DNA from: Scleroderma bovista
Lineage: Eukaryota > Basidiomycota > Agaricomycetes > Boletales > Sclerodermataceae
Reading direction: 5' to 3'
DNA length: 40,378 bases
Assembly: GCA_037178675.1 (NCBI GenBank)
Contig: JAYMGJ010000531.1
Coordinates: 1 to 40,378, forward strand
This document shows positions 1 to 10,392 of the stretch, one piece after another. The position numbers and the translations under genes were made by a program. Within the stretch, counting starts at the first letter, position 1, and every line of letters starts with the position of its first letter. The notes beneath the pieces are model-generated. The model had not been told where the DNA came from and ran no database searches. It saw nothing but the letters and a program-made list of their open reading frames with translations.

Positions 1-169
1 CTTCTGTAGTAGAGCCCATTGCGGGTATCTGTCATCGACCCATACCAGGCAAGTCATAGAAGTCATATTTCTCATTTTAAAGGTCCCCTACTGAGGTCCT
101 GCAGATCATGTAGTGAGCCACTTCGTATCCTGCACCAATATCACAGAGCTGACAACAGTGCTTACTAGT
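1..169. other. Left flank of E1, no complete gene
   Basis: This is unique-looking sequence outside the first LTR. On the minus strand, bases 77-166 are open and carry a cysteine-containing stretch (CQLCDIGAGYEVAHYM) that could be part of a host exon. The segment is too short to say more. The same host locus should continue at 5703, because E1 is bounded by a target duplication. Confidence 0.3.
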
Positions 170-174
170 GGTTC
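170..174. repeat. Target site duplication GGTTC, left of E1
   Basis: GGTTC directly precedes the 5' LTR. The same five bases directly follow the 3' LTR at 5698-5702, as expected for integrase-mediated insertion of a Ty3/Gypsy element. Confidence 0.93.
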
Positions 175-397
175 TGTTACGAGTCCCTGTTTTTTCCTGG
201 TCCGTGCACGCTGCGTAGCTAATATCAAATATGTATTCGTCATATGTATCCGCTGAATCCTCTTCCCCTCTCCCTTCCCTAACGTTGAGCTTCTCTGTTC
301 TAGGTATCATTGTATGTTGTTCCTGTTTGACGGCGAATTGATCTCTGTTCTAGCATTCAAGGTCCCGTGCGTGACTACGATTGTTGGAGGTCTGACA
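175..397 (+). repeat. E1 5' LTR
   Basis: TGTTAC...TCTGACA, 223 bp, nearly identical to 5475-5697. A pyrimidine-rich run at 261-280 precedes the inferred RNA start at 281. No clean TATAAA is present; AT-rich sequence lies at about 222-250. Confidence 0.95.
281..291 (+). promoter_or_regulatory. Inferred E1 RNA 5' end / self-primer
   Basis: AACGTTGAGCT in this LTR, and AACGTCGAGCT in the 3' LTR at 5581-5591, is complementary to 400-410 over 11 nt. The 3' LTR version is a perfect match and this one has a single G:U pair. In Tf1-type elements the first 11 nt of the RNA fold back as primer, so this position is the predicted transcription start. The start itself is inferred. Confidence 0.7.
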
Positions 398-399
398 TT

Positions 400-410
400 A
401 GCTCGACGTT
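400..410 (+). other. E1 self-priming primer binding site
   Basis: AGCTCGACGTT lies 2 nt after the 5' LTR. It is the exact reverse complement of 5581-5591 in the 3' LTR. No TGG-type tRNA primer site is seen here. E3 shows the same layout and the same 2-nt spacing. Confidence 0.72.
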
Positions 411-444
411 TCTCTTGCAAATCCGCGGCTGATACTCAATCACA

Positions 445-1392
445 ATGAGTAACCCAACATTGAACGTCATGGCTCCGGCCACCCTAAAAATGCCAAAACC
501 GAAATCCTTCAATGGGGACAAGGAGAAATTTACAGAATGGTTTCAACACGTTGAGATGTTCTGGGCTTTCAACGAAGCGGCAGATGACAGGAAGAGAGTT
601 CTCGTCACTTGCCAATTTATGGATGAAGGTCCAGCTGCTGCATGGGCAGGTGCATGGTGTACGAAGGAGTTGAACAAGAGCTTACAGGACACAATGAAAT
701 TCTCATGGAGGGGCTTCGTCTATGCGCTCAAGGATGCCTATGCCCCCATCAATATAACTGGCGATGCTCAGGCCCGACTTCGCCAGCTTAAACAAGGTTC
801 CACCCTCACTAGCCAGTTCCTTATTATCTGGTCCCAGATTATGGCTGAGGCCGGATACGGAACTATAACGAAAGATACTCCCGAAGCCGACCATCTGATT
901 GATCTGTTGAAGACGAACGCTAACCAGACAATTGTCTATGCTACAGTGGATACGTATCGTCTCCATTGAACTCGGGACTTCGATGTGTTCTATAAGGCTT
1001 TGAAAGAAGTTGGAAAAGCGCTCGAGGAGCGCAATGGAGGAAAGGTGCCTGCAGCTCCCACTCATTCTCACCCTAACATTCCTGCCTCTGTCACCCGTTA
1101 CATCCCTACCACATTGCAACCCTTCCGCGCAGAGCCTCCCATTACTACTACCCCATTGAGCGCAACTGCTAGCGACCGGCACAATACAACTGGGGTTACT
1201 TATGCTGGCCAGGGACAACCAATGGACGTGGGACGAGCCAAAGGAAATCGGTCCCAAGCATGTTATAACTGTGGAGAGGCTGGTCACTTTTCAGTTAACT
1301 GTCCCCATCCGCGAGCTCCTCATGCCCAACGAATTAGGTGAATGGTTTCGGAATTGGATGAAGAAGAATGACAGGAGGTTCAACAGGGTTTT
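445..1392 (+). pseudogene. E1 gag (capsid/nucleocapsid), broken by TGA codons
   Basis: This is the structural protein frame of E1. It opens with MSNPTLNVMAPATLKMPKPK and contains a retrotransposon capsid region (EKFTEWFQHVEMFWAF and following) and one CCHC zinc knuckle, CYNCGEAGHFSVNCP, near 1261-1305, for RNA packaging. The frame is interrupted by TGA at 967-969, 1339-1341 and 1369-1371. Coding sense continues across each, so the gene was once open to the UAA at 1393-1395. The acidic tail (VSELDEEE) after the knuckle supports this reading. All three stops sit where Arg CGA is plausible. Confidence 0.88.
1386..1392 (+). other. Possible -1 frameshift site GGGTTTT
   Basis: G GGT TTT is read in the gag frame just before the gag stop TAA (1393-1395) and fits the XXXYYYZ slippery pattern. 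Slipping back one base gives TTA AAG ACG and enters the frame that holds protease and pol. The sequence fits programmed -1 frameshifting; use of the site is inferred. Confidence 0.45.
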
Positions 1393-4300
1393 TAAAGACG
1401 TCGGAAGGAGGTGTGACCATTCCGACGTCCAAGTCGGTTCGTTTCCAAAAAGTCAATTCGACTAGTACTGTAACTCGAAACAATGATTATACTCTTTCAC
1501 CTTCCGTTAACAAAAACGAACTGAAAATAGCGCAACGACCCTATCCTCCTAATTCCATGTCCCAAAAAAGAGCTACCCCCTGGACTCCATCATGGTATGC
1601 TCAACGTCTCCGAGACCAGTCACCTTTACAGGCCATGGTTTTGTTATGCCTCCTTGTCCATACTCAACGCCAGCCAGAGGCCACACCTGAAGTTCTATCA
1701 CAGTTGAATCAGTTGACTGTGGAGAAAGCCTCTGACGCTATCCACGAAATGCAGGGACCCCGACAATTTATCCGAGGAAGTGGCAACTCCCTCACTATAG
1801 GAATGGAATTAACCACCCTCGACGATCAGCGTCAATTCTTTTTATGGGGCCTTGTAGATAGTGGATGCACAGGGTCTTCTATTGACTCTGGCTTCGTAAA
1901 AGCCAAGGGCTTAAATGCTCGACCCCTCCCTCGTCCAATCCCTGTTTACAATGCAGATGGTACCTTGAACAATGGAGGTTTGATCACTCATACTATCACT
2001 CTTTGAATGACTATTGGTAAACATTCTGAGCGGATAACCCTCGGAGTTACGAATCTTGGGAAAAGTGACCTTTTCCTAGGACATGAATGGCTGTGTCATC
2101 ACAACCCCTCCATTGATTGGCGGTCTGGTTCACTCAAGTTTAATCGTTGCCCTTTTCAATGTTACCCGACTTATCTTCTCTCAGAACCAGAAGATGAAAG
2201 TGATCCAGAAGTTGTTGAGGGTTTTCCATCAGGAGAGGTAGAGAAGGGGGATCGCATATTTGCTCTCGACTTTTATGGGTATCGGACAGCAGATGAACGT
2301 CATATACGAGCCTATACAACTACAGCCCAACAACTAGCAGAGGAGGCATTTAAACAAAAAGAGGTTAAGTCTTTTGAAGAACAGGTCCCTCCCTATTACC
2401 ACGATTTTGCCGATATCTTCAGCAAGGAGTTGTTTGACTCTCTTCCTGAACGTCGTCCCTGGGACCACACTATCGAGCTCACCCCTGGAAACCATGTCAT
2501 TGATTGTAAAGTATATAATCTCTCTATGGAAGAGCAACAAGAGCTCGACTCTTTCCTTGAAGAGAACCTACGATCAGGTCGCATCCGTCCCTCCAAATCA
2601 TCCTTCGCATCTGCATTCTTCTTTGTCAAAAAGAAAGATGGTAGGCTACGTCCAGTCCAAGACTACCGCCAATTGAATGCCATCACCTTGAAGAATCGAT
2701 ACCCTCTCCCTCTTATTTCCGAACTTGTTAATAAACTCAAAGGAGCTAAATATTTCACCAAACTGGACATCCGTTGGGGCTATAACAATGTTCGCATTAA
2801 AGAGGGCGATGAATGGAAGGCAGCATTCCGCACTAATCGAGGCCTGTTTGAACCTCTTGTTATGTTTTTTGGTCTCACCAACTCCCCGGCTACCTTTCAA
2901 AATATGATGAACGACATCTTTCGTGACCTGATCTTCGCTGGAAAGGTGTTGATCTACCTTGATGATATCTTGGTGTTCACCGAAACCTTAGATGAACACC
3001 ATCAAATTGTTCGTCAAGTCCTTCTCACCTTACGGCGACATAAACTCTACCTAAAGCCCAAGAAATGTGACTTTGCACAGACGGAGATTGAGTATCTTGG
3101 TCTCATCATTTCCCAAAATCAAGTTCGTATGGATCCTATTAAAACTCGGGGGATCCTTGACTGGCCGACACCAACCTGTAAACGTGACCTTCAATCTTTT
3201 TTAGGTTTCGTCAATTTCTATCGTTGTTTTATTCGTAACTTCGCAACTATTGCCAAACCTCTGTCTGTTCTCACAGGAAAAGCAGACTGGTTGTGGACTT
3301 CCGAACAGCAGTTGGCCTTTGACCAACTTAAAACTCAAGTCACATCTGCCCCTGTCCTTGCCATCCCTACAGACGATGACCCATATCGTCTTGAAGCAGA
3401 TAGCTCAGGTCATGCACTCGGTGCTGTCCTCTCACAGTACCACTCTGGCATTTGGTGACCTATTGCATTTCTCTCAAAATCTCTCTCACCTACAGAACAG
3501 AATTACCAGATTTATGATTGCGAGCTCCTTGCGATCATGACCGCTCTCACAGAGTGGCGTCATCTTCTCATGGGAACCACGGTCCCATTTGAGATTTGGA
3601 CAGACCACCAAAACCTTGCATACTTCCGTAAACCCCAAAAACTCAATCGTCGCCAGGCCTGTTGGGTCACTGAACTTGCCAGCTATCATTTCACCCTTCA
3701 TCACCACCCAGGTCGTACCCACTTGAAAGCCGACATCCTTTCTCGCCGTGCTGGCCATGAGAAGGGGGAGAATGATAATGAAGATATTACCCTGTTACAA
3801 CCCGAAGTTTTCTGCCGGCTTGAGTTCTCATTGGAGGACTGCTCATTTCTTGATCGTATTCGTCAACGCTCTGCCAATCGAGAACAGATAGTTCAATGCA
3901 AACTTGCATCCAATGAACCCGACTGGGCAGAGAAAGATGGGGTTGTGACCTGGAAAGGAAGGGTCTATGTGCCAATAGATCGACACTTGCGAGAAAGTGT
4001 TATCCGAGAACATCATGATTCTCCTCTTGCAGGCCATCCGGGTCAGTATCGAACTCATGAACTTATCACCCGAAACTACTGGTGGCCTAGTGTCATGCGT
4101 GACGTTCGGAAGTATGTTGAAGGATGCGAGACTTGTCAGCGTACCAAACCTCGCCATACTCCTTTAGCAGCACCACTACACCCTCATGACATTCCGACAC
4201 GCCCTTGGGAAGTTATCTCCCTCGACCTAATAGGCCCTCTCCCAGAATCCGCTGGCCAAAATGCCATCCTTGTCATCATTGACCGCTTTCGAAGATGATT

Positions 4301-5442
4301 AAGGTAATCCCTTCCCACCTAGAGATAACCTCATCCGGTGTTGCTTGCATCCTTCGAGACCGCGTCTTTTGCAACCATGGATTACCTCGTAAAATCATCA
4401 GCGATCGAGGACCTAACTTTGTCTCTGCATTCATGAAAGAGCTTTATTCCTTTCTTGGATTACTGGAAATCCAAGCACGGCCTATCATCCCCAGACAGAT
4501 GGCCAAACGGAACGGCTCAACCAAGAGGTAGAGCATTACCTCCGAGTTTTTACTAACTACCATCAGAATGATTGGGCCGAGTGGGTCTCTTTGGCCGAGT
4601 TTGCGTATAACGACAAGGCTCAATCATCCACCCACCACTCTCCGTTTTACCTCAATTATGGATTTCACCCCTGGAAAGGAAAAAGCCCACGACGTGAGGG
4701 ACGAGTTGAGGCAGCCAAGGAATTCGTGGATCGGATGCGAGGAGTACGTTCAGAGGCTGAGGCGGCTCTACGGAAGGCAGCATCTGATATGAAAAGAGCA
4801 CACGATCGTCGATGTTCTCCGTCCTGGGACTATAAAGTTGGAGACCGAGTCTGGCTAGAAGCAACTCACATTAAATCCGATCGTCCAACCAAGAAACTCA
4901 ATGACAAACGTTATGGCCCTTTTGTTATCCTCAGTAAACACGGTGAATCTGCCTATAAACTCCAACTACCTAAGACCTGGAAAACTATCTATCCGATTTT
5001 CAATGAGTGTGTTCTCACTCCCTACTCTCCACCCGAATTCCCTTCACAAGTTCGACCCACCCCCCCACCTCCAGACCTTGTTGCAGGAGTAGAGGAACAA
5101 GAGATAGAGGAGATCGTGGACTCTTGTCTCCGACGGGATCACCTCGAGTATCTTGTTCAATGGAAGGGCTTTCCTCGTGAAGAACGTGAATGGAAGACGA
5201 CTTCTGAACTCAGTCATGCGAAAGAAGCTGTCGCAGATTTCCATCACCTTCACCCTGCATCTCCTCGTCCCATGCCCACCATAAAACTCTGTTTTCGCCG
5301 TCTTGAAAACTTCACAGTCCCGAACCCACTTCCTCATCACCTATTCAATTGGGAAAATGGTACATTCGAACGCAACAAAAGTCATCAAGATGACAACTAT
5401 GAAAATGAAGAATGGTTCGACACGCTGGAGGAACAACCTTGA
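1392..5442 (+). pseudogene. E1 pol: protease, RT, RNase H, integrase, chromodomain
   Basis: The polyprotein lies in the -1 frame relative to gag. Protease is at about 1845-1890 (LVDSGCTGSS). RT is at about 2620-3150, with KKKDGRLRPVQDYRQLN and the catalytic IYLDDILVF. RNase H is at about 3390-3760 (ADSSGHALGAVLSQ). Integrase has an HHCC finger at about 4008-4140 (ending CETCQ), then catalytic Asp in SLDLIGPLP and ISDRGPNF and Glu in ERLNQE. The last domain is a chromodomain at about 5085-5215 (EYLVQWKGFPREEREW), which targets integration to modified chromatin. Breaks: TGA at 2004-2006 and 3456-3458, a one-base shift near 4290 and another near 4465. The frame is clean from there to the TGA at 5440-5442. 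Confidence 0.93.
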
Positions 5443-5461
5443 ATCACGAGACGCGATTCTT

Positions 5462-5471
5462 GGAGAGCGGG
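5462..5471 (+). other. E1 polypurine tract
   Basis: GGAGAGCGGG is a purine-rich run three bases before the 3' LTR. It is the expected plus-strand primer for reverse transcription. Confidence 0.65.
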
Positions 5472-5474
5472 TAA

Positions 5475-5697
5475 TGTTACGAGTCCCTGTTTTTTCCTGG
5501 TCCGTGCACGCTGCGTAGCTAATATCAAATATGTATTCGTCATATGTATCCGCTGAATCCTCTTCCCCTCTCCCTTCCCTAACGTCGAGCTTCTCTGTTC
5601 TAGGTATTGTTGTATGTTGTTCCTGTTTGACGGCGAATTGATCTCTGTTCTAGCATTCAAGGTCCCGTGCGTGACTACGATTGTCGGAGGTCTGACA
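5475..5697 (+). repeat. E1 3' LTR
   Basis: TGTTAC...TCTGACA, 223 bp, paired with 175-397. The differences are about four transitions, two of them TG versus CG. The target copy GGTTC follows at 5698-5702. Confidence 0.95.
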
Positions 5698-5702
5698 GGT
5701 TC

Positions 5703-6008
5703 ATTTATTTTGCTAGCTTGGTCCTTGACACACTGGTGTACTGCATGGCCATGTACAGTCTCCAGGCATATTGGGGGCCATCCCCAAATAGTTCCCCCTT
5801 GTTAATTCTGGTGCTCGTAAGAGATAGTAAGCGCTTGACTGGGATTGCCTTCTTCAAACTGAGGTGCTTCTATTAGTTTCGGTGTTCTATTTTGTAAGAC
5901 AGTCATGTGGTGAAGGAATGGTTTTCTCATAATTCGTAGGTCAGTGTATTTCACGATGTCATGTACATCATTGCTTGGTAAGTCTGAGTCCATCCAAGAG
6001 AAGAAGTC
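5703..6008 (-). other. Possible host exon on the minus strand
   Basis: Bases 5802-5993 read on the minus strand as an open stretch without repeats (MDSDLPSNDVHDIVKYTDLR...). A branch-like ACTAAC lies just upstream on that strand. It may belong to the host gene whose other side is at 1-169, which E1 would then have split. No domain is recognised. It could equally be chance. Confidence 0.25.
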
Positions 6009-6430
6009 GTGTTAGTAATCTTGATTGTCAGGACTGTGTATCGAGGTGTACGTAGGGTATCTAACCAAGACAACTTTCCTTGGCTCAACTTGATTCCAGA
6101 GCCCCAAGTCATTTATATCCACAGGGTATGGAATTGTGATGCCTTCAGTCCCTTCTCTTCAATTACTACCAATTTGACAGCGTGGCCTTACCAGTCCTTG
6201 CAATCTGTGGCCAGAGAGTGGTAATCGACTTACGTCGCCTGAAGCCAACAGTCTACAGCACAACAGGCGTGAGCGAGGAAGTTGACCGGCAGATGAGTGC
6301 CCTCTCTTGCAACATGCGACACGGCACAAGGGCGGATAACCAACACCTGTCTACAATCAGAGAAGGCGATTCCAACCTGGATGAAGAGGATACACGCATC
6401 GGTGGTGGGGATAATAAGAACGAACCTTGA
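6009..6430 (+). CDS. Fragment of a host-like gene with one intron
   Basis: The last open piece, about 6181-6430, reads LPVLAICGQRVVIDLRRLKP and ends in a serine- and acid-rich tail and TGA (6428-6430). This style (hydrophobic segment, then a basic 'xxRLxxxLR' step and a polar tail) resembles the C-terminus of Agaricomycete multi-span membrane proteins, but the family is not identified. A likely intron runs from GTATGG near 6127 to TTTGACAG at 6180, with an upstream exon about 6075-6126 (NFPWLNLIPEPQVIYIHR). No start codon or upstream membrane segments are present, so this is at best a 3' fragment. Confidence 0.3.
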
Positions 6431-7003
6431 TTCTCATCAGTTGAATGATATTATGGTAAGTTCTTCTGCGTTGACATTGCAATGATGCTATCTTGACCAC
6501 CAGGTCTACCATAATGTCCAGACCCCCTAGTCCAGTGTTTCACTTGAGGCCTTAGCTTGACAAGTATGTTGAGCCTTGTTGTCTATAAAACTTCGTGTCA
6601 ATGCCTCTTGTGCTCATACCGCATTACAGAAAACCAACCTGTTCCCAACGCGCTATCCCTAAATATGGTTTGGAATACAACAGCACGGAAAGTAGGATGT
6701 GGACTCTTTAAGTATTATTAATCAGTGGTTTCAGACCGTAGAAACACGAGATTAGGAACAAAAGTGTGTGGTCTTTGAGTTGATTAAATGTACATATGGT
6801 AGTCAAGGGTGGGAGTCCGGTGCCATTCTGTGCATAAACAGGTCCTTCGGGCGCGTTGATGGGTGGAACAACAGGAATCGCCCGTTGTCGTAGTGAGAGC
6901 GTGTAAACGCAAGGACAGCCACAGCAAAAGCAAGCGTCATACTTGCCTAAAGGCGATCTGGCAAATATCAATGCACCCCCGACCTCCACGCAGTGGTCGA
7001 TAT
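6431..7003. other. Intergenic, with an uninterpreted minus-strand open stretch
   Basis: Nothing is recognised at 6431-6707. From 7003 down to 6708 the minus strand is open (VEVGGALIFARSPLGKYD, CFCCGCPC...), continuing out of the E6 LTR. It could be an exon interrupted by E6 or a chance frame. The five bases next to the LTR are GATAT; the matching target duplication is not available because E6 lacks its other end. Confidence 0.3.
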
Positions 7004-7581
7004 TGTAGGGGAAGGTGCGGGTTCGGGTGTTCGAGAGGACAAGGGAGTGAGAAGGAGATGAGAGATGGAAGATGAGAGGGATTCGGAATTCGGACGGTGA
7101 ACACTGTAGATACGACGATAAACTTGTTCGGACTTGCTTAGCCTTGAGGATTCGGACGTGAGATACGGAACTGGGGGGAATCGGATTGCTGCAGCTCGAA
7201 GCTGCTACAGGCGGGTTAAGTACAGTACTGGTGACGTCAAAGTGCGAGTGGCTCGACGCCCGAGCGGACAATGTATCTAAGGTACAAAGAACACGTCAAA
7301 GCTAAAATACAAGGGTAGTCAAAGCACAGAGGGCCGTGCCTCAGGACACAGGGCGCGGGATCTAACCTGGCCACTTCGGTGCGTCGTAGATAACATACGT
7401 CCGCCCTGCCCTTTGTGGGTCTTGCCGGTCGCAGGACGATCGATACCAGTTACCCGGTACCGACCATAACTCACCCCGAGGTCCGCGGTAGGCGTCCTCA
7501 CCAACGCCCGGGCCCTCTCGAGTGTTTCGTAGATCGAAAATATGTCGTAGTTGCGTAGCTAAATCAAGTTAATTCCTTACA
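7004..7581 (-). repeat. E6 3' LTR
   Basis: Read on the minus strand, this is a 578-bp LTR beginning TGTAAGG and ending CCCTACA (short imperfect inverted ends). It is clearly homologous to 33931-34498, sharing long blocks such as ACTCGAGAGGGCCCGGGCG. It follows the E6 polypurine tract directly, which fixes its start. Confidence 0.88.
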
Positions 7582-7591
7582 CCTCCCCTTC
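7582..7591 (-). other. E6 polypurine tract
   Basis: On the minus strand GAAGGGGAGG abuts the LTR start TGTAAGG. This is the classical position for plus-strand priming. Confidence 0.8.
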
Positions 7592-7610
7592 ACTTAAATA
7601 TCAACTGTCC

Positions 7611-8640
7611 TCAGTTGATCTCTTCGTCTTTGGGAGCAACACCGGCAAGGTCTTCTGTGTTGACGAACTGAGTTACTTCGAGAGTCTTGTGTGACCACGG
7701 GAAGTATGGGATGAGTCGAAAGGCAGCGAATTTGAGCCTTGAGACCGTGCTGTCGATTTCGGCTAGGCGGTATGATCCGTTTTGTGAGCGCGAGACGACA
7801 ATCATGGGACCGAAGTAGCGGGGCTTGCACTTGGCATTGGATGCGGGTTCAACCTTCTTGTTTAGGACCAAGACGAGTGATCCGGGCTTGAAGTCGAAGT
7901 CACAGATGGTGGTGGCGAATCGGCGTTCGAAGTCGGCGATGGACGCGAAATGACTCTTCAAAAGTCGTTCGTGCATAAATGCAAGTTCGTCGTCTCGTTT
8001 GGCGAGCTGGCGGGCGCGGATGGCGATGAGGTCAGCTGTATCGAGGCGCTGAGAGATATCAGGAATCATAAATGTGGCTTCAGTTATGTCAAATGGAAGG
8101 AGGGGCTCAACGCCGTGGGCCATGTAATACGGAGAGCGGCCGGTGGACTTCCGTGTGGTGACATGATCTGCCCAGAAGACGTGATGCGCAAGTGTTGGCC
8201 ATTGTGTGATGTCACCATTGCAAGCTTTGATGAGGGAATCGCGGATTGTGCGATGGGAACGTTCGACAACACCATTTGCCTGAGAATTGTAAGCCGAGAT
8301 ACGGATGTGGCGGATGTGGTATGTCTGCGCGAGCCAGTCAAGTGCGGCTACGAAGGGTGTTCCATTATCGGTGACGATCTCTTCGAGTCCTTCCCAACGG
8401 CAGAGGATTTCTTCGAAAATGAAGGCGCCAAGGGTGCGACCTGTTTCTGTGCGAAGCATCCGGAATTCTGGCCACGCAGACAGTGAGCAGCGAGCTTGCA
8501 CAATGTATGAGAGCCCGTGGGACTTGGGCATGTGCATTGTGTTGATATGTGCTTTGCGGAAGAGCGGGGCTGGTGTAGCTACTATACAGGCGGTAGGACT
8601 ACTCTGTCGACAGAGCGGATCTGGCATTCAGCGCTGCCCT
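7611..8640 (-). pseudogene. E6 integrase, C-terminal part of a gypsy pol
   Basis: An open frame of 338 codons (8627 to 7611) holds the integrase core and C-terminal domain of a basidiomycete Ty3/Gypsy lineage that also includes E2 and probably E4. Visible are [13 protein letters not shown] with the second catalytic Asp, [12 protein letters not shown] with the catalytic Glu, and a GPY/F-like module ([19 protein letters not shown]). The first catalytic position reads AHINTMHM where Asp is expected, so Asn appears to have replaced it by one G-to-A change. Upstream, CQIRS near 8620-8635 is out of frame, so the copy is also frameshifted. Gag, protease, RT and RNase H are missing. Confidence 0.88.
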
Positions 8641-8701
8641 TGGTCAGCACCTTCAATCTACTGTAATCGTAATACACTGTCTTCATTATTTCTAGATAAC
8701 A

Positions 8702-9016
8702 ATGGCCACTTTCAATGCAGACATGACCAGTGCGGCAGTGCCTTTATGCCAGCGCTCCGGGCGCTTTCGTCACCCAGCGGAATTGAAGATCCTGCCACCC
8801 GGAAAGATGGAAGGTCAATCATTACATGAGATACTGACCAGCCTGCCCACACATCTTTCCAAGCCCCGAGAAAGGTAAGAAAAGGAGCACCACTCACTGT
8901 ATGGTCATGACAGGGGATTGGGGGATACAAGAGTCACAGTAGGTTTTACCATTGCTTTTTTTTGCACCAGTACGGAGAAAGGAGTCAGATCTTTAGAAGC
9001 GAGTAGGAAACACTAG
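8702..9016 (+). CDS. Small two-exon gene, unknown product (72 aa)
   Basis: Exon 1 (8702-8874) starts MATFNADMTSAAVPLCQRSG. The intron 8875-8970 begins GTAAGA and ends in a T-rich tract plus GCACCAG. Exon 2 (8971-9016) joins in frame and ends in TAG at 9014-9016. The product would be a short basic protein without recognised domain. Support is the good splice sites and preserved frame; there is no homology evidence. It sits just outside the broken E6 integrase. Confidence 0.35.
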
Positions 9017-9191
9017 GTGGCCATTGCAGGCCATCCGTTCCACCGTAGTAGTCACCAGAATTCACATACTATGTAGTAGTGTGTCACACCCTCGTCTTGT
9101 CCCGCACGTGTGTGCTGTCACCCACTGGCACTAGTAGTACTAAGGGCAGTGTACTAATACATACCTCCTCCGTTCCGTGCCCACGCCTTCG

Positions 9192-9970
9192 TCACAAGTC
9201 TATCCGCTCGACCCCCCTGTGTGCCGGCATTGTAAAATGCAGTTACAGGCATGGGGCATTGCCATTGTAAATCTCCCGAGATAAAGATACTTACCTTGCC
9301 AACGAAGGGCAGTACCAGTCTACTACCAGAGAATCAGACTCCAAAGGAAGCTGGCCAAATCCACTAGATGAAGGCATATAATGGTTGTTGATAGTATTCC
9401 TTTCCATCTGACTGTGAGTGATGATAAGTCAATGAGAAGACTGCAGTGGAAAAAAGGGATCACTTACACCTCAGGGGTGATTTGGCACAATGCAATACTG
9501 CTCTTGAAACCACAGCATGAATAGTTTGGATCTTCTTGTCTCTTGTCTCTAGACATGTGAAGGACATAATCGAGAAGTTTCGTGAGGCCTGGCAATGCCA
9601 GACATGGTGTGGGTAGAAGGTTAGGGGTGACCAAGCGGAGATTGAACTTGGCACAATACTCCAATGAGGGTCAGGGTCCTAATTCAGCCCACTGGCTCAA
9701 ATCCCTTCAATGCAACCTACTATGTAGTGCAGGCGTCATTGAGGATGTTGTGTAGTAGTACTATGACAATATATATAGATTTCAAACAGTGATACCTTTC
9801 CCACAACAGCTGATTTGACTCCAAAGATGAATCCAAAGGCGAAGAATCACAACTTGGTGAGATGGACAGACCAGAAGGTAATGTCTGTGATGAGTCAGAT
9901 ACAGGGTTCGATGACCTTTAAGCATACCAGTTATCAAATATCCAGCTCATCATAATATGTAGCACAGTGG
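9192..9970 (-). CDS. Spliced orphan gene or gene fragment, unknown product
   Basis: Several exons line up on the minus strand. The best are about 9655-9468 (EYCAKFNLRLVTPNLLPTPC...), 9411-9295 (QMERNTINNHYMPSSSGFGQ...) and 9216-9192 (ending in GVERIDL and TGA). They are joined by introns 9412-9467 (GTAAGT...CACTCACAG) and 9217-9294 (GTAAGT...GCACACAG) that keep the frame. Upstream candidates are 9970-9928 (TVLHIMMSWIFDN), with 5' splice site GTATGC at 9927, and a Ser-rich exon about 9862-9797. The 5' end is unresolved. No family is recognised; a Cys-Cys pair (SCCGFKSS) is the only notable motif. Confidence 0.45.
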
Positions 9971-10029
9971 CTTGTTACAACAAGTTAGTACCATACCTCT
10001 TGATACCTTGTGAGTCAGTAATATATCTT

Positions 10030-10392
10030 GGTGCCTCTCATTAAAACAGAGACCCCCCCGATACCTCCTCAAAACCAATTATATATCACAGCTGCGCTCG
10101 ATACAACTCAACATCTCAGTGGTGATAAGTTACTTCTCATTACAACTAAGATTCCTTCTCTCTATATCTCAATACCTCTCAACTGTCGTCAATATATCTC
10201 TATCCCTTGCAACCGCCCTCGGCACCACCCAATACCATTTCTATAACTCGCTGGTGACGAGTTATACAACTGTTTGCGTCGCATCGCCACCCTTCACTTT
10301 GTTTGTTTGGTTGATGTCGGGAACCATAGTGGTGATGTCACATGTGACATTGGTTGGTTTTCCCCTTGCCAACTATTTCTTAAGCTCCAACC
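10030..10392. other. Upstream region of the kinase gene, nothing else seen
   Basis: AT-rich sequence with short repeated phrases (ATATATC, CAATACCTCTCAA). A palindromic TCACATGTGA lies at about 10338-10347, upstream of the kinase start codon, and could be a regulatory site. No coding frame is convincing. Confidence 0.3.

Larger units (their letters stand above)
175..5697 (+). mobile_element. E1: complete, decayed Ty3/Gypsy chromovirus
   Basis: A 5523-bp LTR retrotransposon. It has two 223-bp LTRs starting TGTTAC and ending TGACA, a 5-bp GGTTC target duplication, a primer site 2 nt after the 5' LTR, gag with a CCHC knuckle, pol in the order protease, RT, RNase H, integrase, chromodomain, and a purine tract before the 3' LTR. 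Gene order, chromodomain and 11-nt self-complementary primer site place it with the Tf1/sushi-type chromoviruses. The LTRs differ at about 4 of 223 positions, all transitions, so the insertion is not very old. Yet the coding region has five in-frame TGA codons and at least two frameshifts in integrase, so this copy is dead. Confidence 0.95.

Noticed and set aside
7319..7504. Frame MVRTPTADLGVSYG..., repeated at 34008-34277
   Set aside because: It lies inside the E6/E4 LTR; its repetition reflects LTR homology, not a gene.
7950..8486. 178-codon plus-strand frame
   Set aside because: It is exactly antisense to the E6 integrase, whose minus-strand frame has recognisable motifs.
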